19,670 bases of DNA from Azonexaceae bacterium (lineage in GTDB: Bacteria; Pseudomonadota; Gammaproteobacteria; Burkholderiales; Rhodocyclaceae). Below are positions 1 through 5,776 of this stretch, in pieces. Position 1 is the first letter of the stretch. The number at the start of each line of letters is the position of its first letter. The stretch spans positions 1 through 19,670 of the forward strand of contig SSTA01000414.1 of NCBI GenBank assembly GCA_009469685.1, written 5' to 3'. The translations under genes were made by a program, and so were the position numbers. The notes under the pieces are model-generated. The model saw only the letters and a program-made list of their open reading frames with translations. It did not search any database and was not told where the DNA came from.

Positions 1-1
1 G

Positions 2-1072
2 GCGGTGAAGGATTTTCGCGTCGCCCACCCGGAATTCGCCGGGGTGGCGGTGGTGCCGGTGAATACCCCGGATTATGTGGGCTGCCTGGAAAGCGGCTAT
101 GCGCTGGCCATCGAGGCCCTGATCGACACGCTGGTGCCGGCGAGCGCGGTGGCCGGCAAGCGGCCCAAGCAGGTGAATGTGCTGGCCTCGGCCATGCTCA
201 CCCCCGGCGATATCGAGGCCATGCGCGAATGGATCGAGGCTTTCGGCCTGCGGGCCGTGGTGGTGCCGGATATCGGCGATTCCCTGGATGGCCATCTGAC
301 CGACGCCGAGTATTCGGCCCTGACCCTGGGCGGTACGCCCCGTTCCGAAATCGAGATCATGGGCGAATCGGCAGCGACCCTGGTGATCGGGCCGTCGCTC
401 CACAAGGCGGCAGATCTGCTGAAAACGCGCACCGGGGTGCCGGATTGGCGCTTCGAGGGCCTCATGGGGCTGGAGGATTGCGACGCCTTCACCCAGGCCC
501 TGGCCACCATCTCCGGCAAACCGGTGCCTGAGCGCATCGACCGCCATCGCGCTCAGTTGCAGGATGCCATGGTCGATTGCCATTTCATGTTGGGCTTCGC
601 CCGCATCGCCCTCGCCGCCGACCCGGACCTCCTGGGTATGCAGGCGCGCTTCCTCGCCGGCATGGGAACGGAGATCGTCAGTGCGGTATCGCCCCACAAG
701 CACGAGAGCCTGGCCGGCCTGCCGATTGCCCGGGTAATCGTCGGCGACCTGGAGGATATGGAAAAGGAAGCGCGGGCCAATGACGCCCAGCTGGTGATCG
801 CCAATTCCCATGCCGCGGAAACTGCCGACCGCCTGGGCTTGCCCCTGTTCCGGGCCGGTTTCCCGCAGTACGACCTCGTGGGCGGTTACGCCCGCACCTG
901 GGTGGGCTACCGCGGCACGCGGCAGGCCCTGTTCGATCTCGCCAACCTGATGCTGAGGCAACACCATGAACTCGAACCCTATCGATCAATCTACTGGGAC
1001 GACGCCCGTGACCGCCTCGGCCCCCGCGAGCCCCATGTCAGCCCGTCGCCTGCAGCTGGTCTGGTGCATTAG
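2..1072 (+). CDS. nifN: NifN, FeMo-cofactor scaffold subunit (5' end missing)
   Basis: NifN pairs with NifE to form the NifEN scaffold on which the FeMo-cofactor precursor matures before transfer to NifDK. The reading frame is open from the first base of the window, so the gene starts upstream. The GTG at base 5 is internal. About 356 codons are present; family members usually have about 440-460, so roughly 100 N-terminal residues, with the conserved cluster-binding Cys region, are missing. The visible part has the oxidoreductase/nitrogenase component 1 fold pattern, including VVPVNTPDYVG near the left edge, LVIANSHAAETADRLG and the FRAGFPQYDLVGGYARTWVG block near the C-terminus. The 3' end overlaps nifX by 107 bases, and the last 12 or so residues look non-conserved. 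NifN rather than NifK is inferred from the following nifX gene and from the sequence. Confidence 0.93.
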   Translation, partial: AVKDFRVAHPEFAGVAVVPVNTPDYVGCLESGYALAIEALIDTLVPASAVAGKRPKQVNVLASAMLTPGDIEAMREWIEAFGLRAVVVPDIGDSLDGHLTDAEYSALTLGGTPRSEIEIMGESAATLVIGPSLHKAADLLKTRTGVPDWRFEGLMGLEDCDAFTQALATISGKPVPERIDRHRAQLQDAMVDCHFMLGFARIALAADPDLLGMQARFLAGMGTEIVSAVSPHKHESLAGLPIARVIVGDLEDMEKEARANDAQLVIANSHAAETADRLGLPLFRAGFPQYDLVGGYARTWVGYRGTRQALFDLANLMLRQHHELEPYRSIYWDDARDRLGPREPHVSPSPAAGLVH

Positions 1073-1514
1073 GCAGGAGCCCGACGCCGTGCTCAAAGTC
1101 GCTTTTGCTTCCACGGATCGTCGCCGGGTCAACCAGCACTTCGGCGCCGCCGAGGGCTTCGTCGTCTTCGAGGTCACGCCTGACAAGGCCACCCTGGTCG
1201 GCGTAGGCGAGTTCGCCGAGGAGGCCATGGACGGTAACGAAAACAAACTCGCCGCCAAAGTGGATTTCCTGGCCGGCTGCCACGCCGTCTATGTCATGGC
1301 CATCGGCGCCTCGGCCATCAAGCAGCTGATGTCCAAGGGCATCCAGCCGATCCGGGTGAACGAGGTGGACGCCATCGACGATCTCCTTGCCGACGTCTCG
1401 CTGGCCATGACCGAGGGCGGCGTTGCCTGGATCGACCGCGCCATGGCAGCCCAGGCCAAGGCCAAGAGCGAGGACCGCTTCACCGGCATGGAAGCGGAAG
1501 GCTGGGACGGCTGA
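966..1514 (+). CDS. nifX: NifX, FeMo-cofactor precursor carrier
   Basis: NifX binds NifB-co and the FeMo-co precursor and shuttles them to and from NifEN in the cytoplasm. The core starts at LKVAFASTDRRRVNQHFG, the typical NifX N-terminal strand and His-containing motif, and continues through a dinitrogenase iron-molybdenum cofactor-binding fold. The preceding RRLQLV stretch also resembles other NifX proteins, so the start must lie well inside nifN. The ATG at 966 gives 182 residues; an in-frame ATG at 1035 would give 159. I keep 966 because of the purine-rich GAGG stretch just before it, but either start is possible. The stop shares one base with the next start (TGATG), which suggests translational coupling. 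Confidence 0.9.
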   Translation: MNSNPIDQSTGTTPVTASAPASPMSARRLQLVWCIRQEPDAVLKVAFASTDRRRVNQHFGAAEGFVVFEVTPDKATLVGVGEFAEEAMDGNENKLAAKVDFLAGCHAVYVMAIGASAIKQLMSKGIQPIRVNEVDAIDDLLADVSLAMTEGGVAWIDRAMAAQAKAKSEDRFTGMEAEGWDG

Positions 1515-1981
1515 TGAATTCCCGGCTCATCGAACACCGCGGTATCGTCCAGCGGGTGGAAGGCGGCAAGGCCGTCGTCGCCATGGAAACCGGCGGCTGT
1601 GCCTCCTGCGGCCAAAGCAGCGGCTGCGGCGTCGGCAAGATGGCCGGCGACCGACCCGCCATACTGCTCACTCTGCCAGTCAGCGCCGAGATCAAGCCTG
1701 GCGACGTGGTCGCCATCGGCCTGCCGGCGAGCCGGCTGACCCTGTCGGCGCTGCTGGGCTACCTCTTCCCGGCCTTCGCCATGCTCTTCGGGGCCTGGTG
1801 GGGTTCGTCCCTGGAGGGGAGCGACGGTGCCACGGCCCTCGGCGCCATCGTGGGTTTTCTCGGTGCCCTTGGCATCGCCCGTATCGCCATCGCCCTATTG
1901 CCCGGTCTCATGCCTACCCCTCAATTGATCTCACCGGATTCCCCTTCCCGCTTTTCCCATCAGGAGCCCCATCATGAATGA
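1514..1981 (+). CDS. RseC/MucC-like membrane protein in the nif operon
   Basis: The product has 155 residues and resembles the RseC/MucC (SoxR-reducing system) family. It has an N-terminal beta domain with three cysteines in a GGCASCGQSSGCG motif (C29, C32, C38). Two hydrophobic segments follow at about residues 74-99 and 105-130, so it is probably an inner-membrane protein. RseC family members are associated with Rnf/Rsx-type electron transfer and with sigma-E control. Here the gene lies between nifX and the DUF269 gene, starting within the nifX stop codon and ending 8 bases inside the next gene. That position makes a role in redox supply or redox sensing for nitrogenase plausible, but this is inference. 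The C-terminal tail after residue 130 is polar and looks poorly conserved. Confidence 0.8.
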   Translation: MNSRLIEHRGIVQRVEGGKAVVAMETGGCASCGQSSGCGVGKMAGDRPAILLTLPVSAEIKPGDVVAIGLPASRLTLSALLGYLFPAFAMLFGAWWGSSLEGSDGATALGAIVGFLGALGIARIAIALLPGLMPTPQLISPDSPSRFSHQEPHHE

Positions 1982-2438
1982 CGCCGTCCTCGAAAAAGAC
2001 CCGATTCTCGACACCGACTTCATCAAGGAGATGGCCCGCCAGATGCGCGCCCTCGACACCTATGGCAGCTACCAGGGCTGGACGGTGGAAAAGATTCTCG
2101 ATCCCTTCGTGCTCACCAAGGAGCGCAAGGCCGAGATTCCGCTGATCGGCGACCCTGACGACGTCACCATCTCCCGTGTCAAGGCCTTCTACAACGCCAT
2201 TGCGGTGCTCATCGAGAAGGAGTGCAAGCTCCTGGCCGTCCCCCTGGTGCATCTCACCCACGAAGGCTTCGGGCGGGCGCTGATTACCGTCGGCAAACTG
2301 GTGGCGGTGGACAAGACCCTGCGCGACGTCCATCGCTTCGGCTTCGGCAGCCTGTCCAAGATGAAAGATGAAGGGGACAAGATTCTCGGCGTGGCGCTGG
2401 AGCGTATCGGGCAGCACCCCGCCGTTGCCGGCCTGTAA
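1974..2438 (+). CDS. NifX-associated nitrogen fixation protein, DUF269
   Basis: This 154-residue soluble protein matches the DUF269 / NifX-associated family that follows nifX in many diazotrophs, as in the Azotobacter nifENX region. The seen signature includes LDTYGSYQGWTVEKILDPF near residues 28-46, then IPLIGDPDDVTI, and a C-terminal segment GKLVAVDKTLRDVHRFGF. Its biochemical role is not established; a part in FeMo-cofactor assembly or protection is usually assumed from linkage. The ATG at 1974 has an AGGAG ribosome binding site 7 bases upstream and overlaps the end of the RseC-like gene by 8 bases. No membrane segment or cysteine motif is visible apart from a single Cys near residue 84. 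Confidence 0.9.
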   Translation: MNDAVLEKDPILDTDFIKEMARQMRALDTYGSYQGWTVEKILDPFVLTKERKAEIPLIGDPDDVTISRVKAFYNAIAVLIEKECKLLAVPLVHLTHEGFGRALITVGKLVAVDKTLRDVHRFGFGSLSKMKDEGDKILGVALERIGQHPAVAGL

Positions 2439-2447
2439 GGAGCCGCC

Positions 2448-2657
2448 ATGAGCGAGGAAGAAATCCAGGCCCTGGACAAGGAAGTGAAGAAACTTAAGCG
2501 CATCGCTTCCGAATGGGCCTCCCAGTTGCACGACTTGGTGGAGGACCGGCTACCGGCGGCCTACCACGAGATTCCGGGTATTTCCCAATCCACCTACGAC
2601 GCCTGCAAGGCCTGGGCTGACGCCACCGCCCGCCTGTCGGCGGCTCAGAAAGGCTGA
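2448..2657 (+). CDS. Small nif-linked helical protein, DUF683 (CCE_0567 family)
   Basis: The 69-residue product fits the DUF683 family of short helical-hairpin proteins always found with nif genes. The first half is a charged amphipathic helix (EEIQALDKEVKKLKRIASEW). The second half has the HEIPGISQSTYDACKAW stretch typical of the family. It starts 9 bases after the DUF269 stop, with AGGAG at 2439-2443, and ends just before the ferredoxin gene. The function is unknown; co-occurrence with DUF269 and FdxB suggests that these form a functional set in cofactor assembly. Confidence 0.88.
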   Translation: MSEEEIQALDKEVKKLKRIASEWASQLHDLVEDRLPAAYHEIPGISQSTYDACKAWADATARLSAAQKG

Positions 2658-2661
2658 CATC

Positions 2662-2934
2662 ATGATTACCGGTCTCACCCGCGGCGGCGCCGAATGGACC
2701 CCGCAATTCGTCACCGAACTCAATCAGGAAAAATGCATCGGCTGCGGCCGCTGCTACAAGGTCTGCCCCCGCAACGTCCTCGACCTGGTCGAACGCGAAC
2801 TGGACGACGACGATGACGACGCCGACGAAGACAACATGATGGTCATGTCCATCGCCAACGCCATGGACTGCATCGGCTGCGGTTCCTGCGGGCGGGTCTG
2901 TCCCAAGGACTGCTACACCTACGCGCCGGCATGA
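2662..2934 (+). CDS. fdxB: Nif-specific 2[4Fe-4S] ferredoxin (ferredoxin III / FdxB type)
   Basis: This 90-residue protein has two complete CxxCxxCxxxCP motifs, at C25/C28/C31/C35 and C70/C73/C76/C80, each ligating a [4Fe-4S] cluster together with its partner half. An extra Cys is at 84. Between the motifs is a strongly acidic insert with six consecutive Asp (residues 48-53) followed by ADED. Such an insert is common in nif ferredoxin III proteins and could be a docking surface. The protein probably donates electrons to nitrogenase or to NifB/NifEN-linked cofactor synthesis. The gene starts 4 bases after the DUF683 stop and overlaps the next gene by 4 bases (ATGA). Confidence 0.93.
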   Translation: MITGLTRGGAEWTPQFVTELNQEKCIGCGRCYKVCPRNVLDLVERELDDDDDDADEDNMMVMSIANAMDCIGCGSCGRVCPKDCYTYAPA

Positions 2935-3275
2935 CGCGACGCCCGGATGCCGCCACCGGGGCAGCCGTCTGTGCGGCCCTGCGCGGCCAGGTGGAAAAGC
3001 TGGGCCTTTCCATCGGTGACGAGCCGGTGTGGGCGGCGGCGACCTTTGAGGAGAAGGTGGATCCCTTCTCCCAGGAGGTGAGCGTGGTCGCCTATTGGCG
3101 CGGTGGCGCCCGCTTCGGCAAGGCCACCTTCTTCCCGGATGGGCGCGTCTTCGCCGAATACCAGGTGCTGCAAGCCAACCCGGCGGACGCCGAGAGTTAT
3201 GTCGAATCCGTCCAAGTCTGGGGCCGCCCGGAGAAGCTGCGCGGCGAAGCCATCATCGCCGAGTACGCCAAGTGA
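2931..3275 (+). CDS. Conserved small nif-operon protein, function unknown
   Basis: The 114-residue product is soluble, has no signal or membrane segment, and has one Cys near its N-terminus. The middle part looks like an antiparallel beta protein (VSVVAYWRGGARFGKATFF, then VFAEYQVLQANP). I do not recognise a catalytic motif. It starts in an ATGA overlap with the ferredoxin gene and ends in a GTGA overlap with the next gene, so it is almost certainly translated with them. Small ORFs occupy the comparable place between the nif ferredoxin and iscA/nifU in Azotobacter vinelandii; I infer that this is the counterpart of one of them, without an alignment. Confidence 0.78.
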   Translation: MTRRPDAATGAAVCAALRGQVEKLGLSIGDEPVWAAATFEEKVDPFSQEVSVVAYWRGGARFGKATFFPDGRVFAEYQVLQANPADAESYVESVQVWGRPEKLRGEAIIAEYAK

Positions 3276-3694
3276 GTGCGCCGACTCCGCCGCGCATGAT
3301 TCTGCTGCACAAGCAAAAGACCAGCGGCCGCGTGCGCTTCCTTTGTCTTTCCTCCGGCGTGGTGGCCTTCGCTCCTCTCCCGGCGCTGGCCGCACTGCGG
3401 GACGAGGACTATTCGCCCAAGATCCAGGTGCACCCCGCGGCGGTCGTTCGGGAAGCGGAAATCCATCTGGGCCTTCCCGAGGGCGCCATCGAGCCGGAAG
3501 CGGAATTCTCCGCCTGGGTGGATACCCCGGCCGGCGACGTGCCGGTACTCCTGGGCGTGTTCACCGACCTCGATCCACCCTTCTCCGCCGCCGAACGCAC
3601 CAACAGCCGCTTCATCGCCCTCACCGAAGCCCGCCAGTTGAGCGACGTCGAACGCCAGCTGCTTCGCCGGGCGTACGAGCACGTCCTAGGCTGA
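3272..3694 (+). CDS. Last gene of the nifX-fdxB operon, possible exported protein, unknown
   Basis: I take the GTG at 3272, which overlaps the previous stop (GTGA), giving 140 residues. An ATG at 3296 would give 132 residues but has no ribosome binding site. Near the N-terminus a basic stretch (HKQKTSGRVRF) is followed by about 18 apolar residues ending in LPALA-A, which looks like a Sec signal peptide with an AxA cleavage site. The remainder is acidic and soluble, with EIHLGLPEGAIEPEAEF and a helical C-terminus rich in Arg. No catalytic motif is recognised. An exported protein would be odd in this operon, so the apolar segment could instead be part of a cytoplasmic fold. The gene ends 7 bases before the convergent GNAT-like gene. 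Confidence 0.7.
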   Translation: MSAPTPPRMILLHKQKTSGRVRFLCLSSGVVAFAPLPALAALRDEDYSPKIQVHPAAVVREAEIHLGLPEGAIEPEAEFSAWVDTPAGDVPVLLGVFTDLDPPFSAAERTNSRFIALTEARQLSDVERQLLRRAYEHVLG

Positions 3695-3701
3695 GCGCTG
3701 C

Positions 3702-4238
3702 TCAACAACCGGATAAGGCATCTGCCCCGCGATTGAGTCCTGACCCTGGGGGTGCCACATCGCGAAGGACGGCGCCGGAAACCGTCGCTCCCGCTGCCAG
3801 CGCGGTCAGTATTGCTTCCGTATGGGCGGCCAGGTGGGCGGCCAGACTGGCCGGCGTATAACCGACCACCACCACGCCCGGTGGCAGGATGCCACCACCC
3901 CGTTGCTGCGCCGCCCCCAGGATGAGCGGGGTGGACAGGCCGCGACGCCGGTGGGCAGCCGCGATCCAGAGATAGCCTCCGGCATAGAAGCCGACCAGCT
4001 CCGCGCCCCGGAAAAGACCCACGGTCCCGGGCTCGTCGGCGGGCAGGACACGATACCCGGCCCGATTGCCGGCGCCCGCCCAGAGCGGCTCGCCCCAGCG
4101 GCAAGCCTGCAACCGGTGGACGATAGCGGCAGCCTCGGCATTGTCCACCTCCAGGGAAGAGGAAGGGTGGGCAATGCCGGGGCCGGCGAATTGAGCGAAG
4201 GTTCTTTGCCAGGGGGCCATGGGGTCGTGGGGGTCCAT
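3702..4238 (-). CDS. GNAT-like protein between two nif operons
   Basis: The 178-residue frame starting MDPHDPMAPW is the only one here with a protein-like pattern. It has GLFRGAELVGFYAGGYLWIA followed by AHRRRGLSTPLILGAA, which resembles strands 4-5 and the acetyl-CoA-binding motif A (R-x-x-G-x-G/S/A) of GNAT acyltransferases. The substrate is unknown. The frame extends upstream to 4397, but that part would cover the regulatory region and reads as low-complexity. The ribosome binding site is weak (GAGAGA). The gene is convergent with the preceding nif operon, and both stop codons lie in one small palindrome. A sigma-54-like promoter lies directly upstream, which would make the message nearly leaderless from ATG 4238; ATG 4220 is the next option. 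A spurious frame in GC-rich DNA remains possible. Confidence 0.55.
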   Translation of the reverse strand: MDPHDPMAPWQRTFAQFAGPGIAHPSSSLEVDNAEAAAIVHRLQACRWGEPLWAGAGNRAGYRVLPADEPGTVGLFRGAELVGFYAGGYLWIAAAHRRRGLSTPLILGAAQQRGGGILPPGVVVVGYTPASLAAHLAAHTEAILTALAAGATVSGAVLRDVAPPGSGLNRGADALSGC

Positions 4239-4249
4239 TCTCTCGTATG

Positions 4250-4264
4250 GCAAGAACCGTACCA
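4250..4264 (-). promoter_or_regulatory. Candidate sigma-54 promoter facing the GNAT-like gene
   Basis: On the minus strand the sequence reads TGGTACG-GTTC-TTGC, one mismatch from the TGGCACG-N4-TTGC core, with the GG and GC dinucleotides exactly 10 bases apart. The predicted start of transcription falls on or next to the ATG at 4238. The NifA-type palindrome at 4361-4376 lies about 130 bases upstream, a usual activator distance. No transcript evidence exists. Confidence 0.45.
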
Positions 4265-4360
4265 ATGAAGGATTACACAGTCGTGACCGCGTAACCCCTC
4301 TTGCCACGGGAGTTTGGAGGAACGACGGTGGTCGCGGCCTGCAACCGAAATCGTCGAACT

Positions 4361-4376
4361 TGTCGTAAACCTGACA
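4361..4376. promoter_or_regulatory. NifA upstream activator sequence
   Basis: TGT-N10-ACA matches the NifA binding consensus exactly in its invariant bases. It is centred about 100 bases upstream of the start site expected for iscA-nifU-nifS and about 130 bases from the one expected for the divergent GNAT-like gene. The inner bases do not include the T at the fifth position favoured in some species. It is the only such palindrome I find between the two genes. Confidence 0.8.
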
Positions 4377-4402
4377 TTGCACCGGCGGCATCGGCACCGC
4401 AT

Positions 4403-4415
4403 TAACTCATTGATT
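4403..4415 (-). promoter_or_regulatory. IHF binding site
   Basis: The minus strand matches the WATCAA-N4-TTR consensus of integration host factor at every defined position. It lies between the NifA site and the sigma-54 promoter, where IHF bends DNA in many nif promoters so that NifA can touch the polymerase. The surrounding stretch is noticeably AT-rich compared with the genes, as expected for a bend. Confidence 0.7.
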
Positions 4416-4443
4416 CGATGGATTCATGGCTTTTATTCCGCGA

Positions 4444-4458
4444 TGGCACAGCCCTTGC
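4444..4458 (+). promoter_or_regulatory. Sigma-54 (-24/-12) promoter of iscA-nifU-nifS
   Basis: TGGCAC-AGCCC-TTGC matches the sigma-54 core, with GG and GC 10 bases apart. Transcription is expected to begin near 4470, about 20 bases before the iscA start codon, leaving room for the GGAG ribosome binding site at 4481-4484. With the NifA and IHF sites upstream it forms a complete nif promoter. Confidence 0.88.
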
Positions 4459-4491
4459 AGGAGGGGAGCATCAACCCTTCGGAGAACGATC

Positions 4492-4815
4492 ATGATCAAC
4501 CTCACCCCCGCCGCCGTGAAAGCCGTCCAGCGCTTCATTCGCGGTTCCGAATCGCCGGTGGCCGGACTGCGCCTCATGATCTCCGGCGGCGGCTGTTCCG
4601 GACTCCAGTACGGCATGAAACTGGAAGCCGAGAAGGCCGAGGACGACTGGGAACTCGAAGTCGAGGGCGTCAAGCTCCTGGTGGACCCGATGACCATGCC
4701 GATGATCGACAACGTGACCATCGATTTCATCGACACCCTGACCCACACCGGCTTCAAGTTCGACAATCCCAACGCTTCGTCGCAGTGTTCCTGCGGCCAG
4801 TCTTTCACGGTCTGA
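4492..4815 (+). CDS. iscA: IscA-type Fe-S carrier of the nif system
   Basis: This A-type carrier of 107 residues accepts an Fe-S cluster or iron from NifU and passes it to nitrogenase proteins; the Azotobacter counterpart is called IscA-nif. It shows the family cysteines: one in GGGCSGLQYGMKLE (about residue 35) and a C-terminal CSCG pair in ASSQCSCGQSFTV. The ATG at 4492 follows GGAG by 7 bases. A longer frame back to 4426 would run through the promoter and is rejected. It is the first gene of the iscA-nifU-nifS unit, 12 bases before nifU, and is controlled by the NifA/IHF/sigma-54 region directly upstream. Confidence 0.93.
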   Translation: MINLTPAAVKAVQRFIRGSESPVAGLRLMISGGGCSGLQYGMKLEAEKAEDDWELEVEGVKLLVDPMTMPMIDNVTIDFIDTLTHTGFKFDNPNASSQCSCGQSFTV

Positions 4816-4827
4816 GGGGAATTCGCC

Positions 4828-5724
4828 ATGTGGGAATACTCCGACAAGGTTCGCGAGCACTTCTTCAATCCGCGCAATTCCGGGCCCCTCGAGGAGGCCA
4901 ACGGCATCGGCGACGTGGGTTCCATCCAGTGCGGTGATGCGCTCCGGCTGATGCTCAAGGTCGAACCGGAAACCGAGGTCATCCAGGATGCCCATTTCCA
5001 GACCTTCGGCTGTGGCTCGGCCATCGCCTCCTCCTCGGCCCTGACCGAGATCATCAAGGGCATGACCCTCGACGAAGCGCTCAAGGTCAGCAACCAGGAC
5101 ATCGCCGACTACCTGGACGGACTGCCGCCGGAAAAGATGCACTGTTCGGTCATGGGTCGCGAGGCCCTGCAGGCCGCCATCGCCAACTACCGGGGCGAGG
5201 AGTGGTCCGACGACCACGAGGAAGGCGCCCTGGTCTGCAAGTGCTTCGCCATCGACGCCGTGATGATCGAGGACGTGGTCAAGGCCAACAACCTCAATAC
5301 CGTGGAAGAGGTCACCTTCTACACCAAGGCCGGCGGCGGCTGCGCAGCCTGCCACGAAGGCATCGAGGAAATCCTGGCCAAGGTCAAGGCCGAGCGCCCC
5401 GGCATGGGCGAGACCTCGCCTCCCGCCGTCTGCCCGGCAACGCCGGAAGCGCCCAAGCCGCCTACCAAGAAGCTTTCCATCGTCGAGAAGATCAAGCTCA
5501 TCGAGGAAGTGCTCGAATCCGTGCGCCCCATGCTCCAGCGCGACCACGGCGACGTGGAACTGGCCGACGTCCAGGGCAAGAAGATCTACGTCCATCTCAA
5601 GGGCGCCTGCTCTGGCTGCATGATGGAAGCGGCCACCCTGGGCGGCATCCAGCAAAAGATGATCGAATCCCTCGGCGAATTGGTGCAAGTCCTGCCCGCC
5701 AGCCACATGCCGGTCGAAGCCTGA
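4828..5724 (+). CDS. nifU: NifU, Fe-S cluster scaffold for nitrogenase
   Basis: NifU assembles [2Fe-2S] and [4Fe-4S] clusters with sulfur from NifS and delivers them to NifH and other nif proteins. The 298-residue product has all three standard domains. An IscU-like N-terminal scaffold carries C35, D37, C62 and C106. A central [2Fe-2S] ferredoxin-like domain carries C137, C139, C172 and C175. A C-terminal Nfu domain has C261 and C264 in a CSGC motif. A Pro-rich linker at about 195-214 joins the last two and carries an extra C202. Length and Cys spacing are close to the Azotobacter protein. It is translated with iscA (12-base gap) and followed by nifS after 52 bases. Confidence 0.97.
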   Translation: MWEYSDKVREHFFNPRNSGPLEEANGIGDVGSIQCGDALRLMLKVEPETEVIQDAHFQTFGCGSAIASSSALTEIIKGMTLDEALKVSNQDIADYLDGLPPEKMHCSVMGREALQAAIANYRGEEWSDDHEEGALVCKCFAIDAVMIEDVVKANNLNTVEEVTFYTKAGGGCAACHEGIEEILAKVKAERPGMGETSPPAVCPATPEAPKPPTKKLSIVEKIKLIEEVLESVRPMLQRDHGDVELADVQGKKIYVHLKGACSGCMMEAATLGGIQQKMIESLGELVQVLPASHMPVEA

Positions 5725-5776
5725 CCCTTTCACGACAGCCAACGCCCCCAGCCCGACTGAACCCGAGGACCGTGCC

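Noticed and set aside
5..7. GTG at base 5 as the start of nifN
   Set aside because: The frame is open to the left edge and the N-terminal third of NifN is missing; the codon is internal.
4239..4397. N-terminal extension of the GNAT-like frame to 4397
   Set aside because: It would cover the NifA site and divergent promoter, and its translation looks unlike a protein domain. MDPHDPMAPW at 4238 is a better start.
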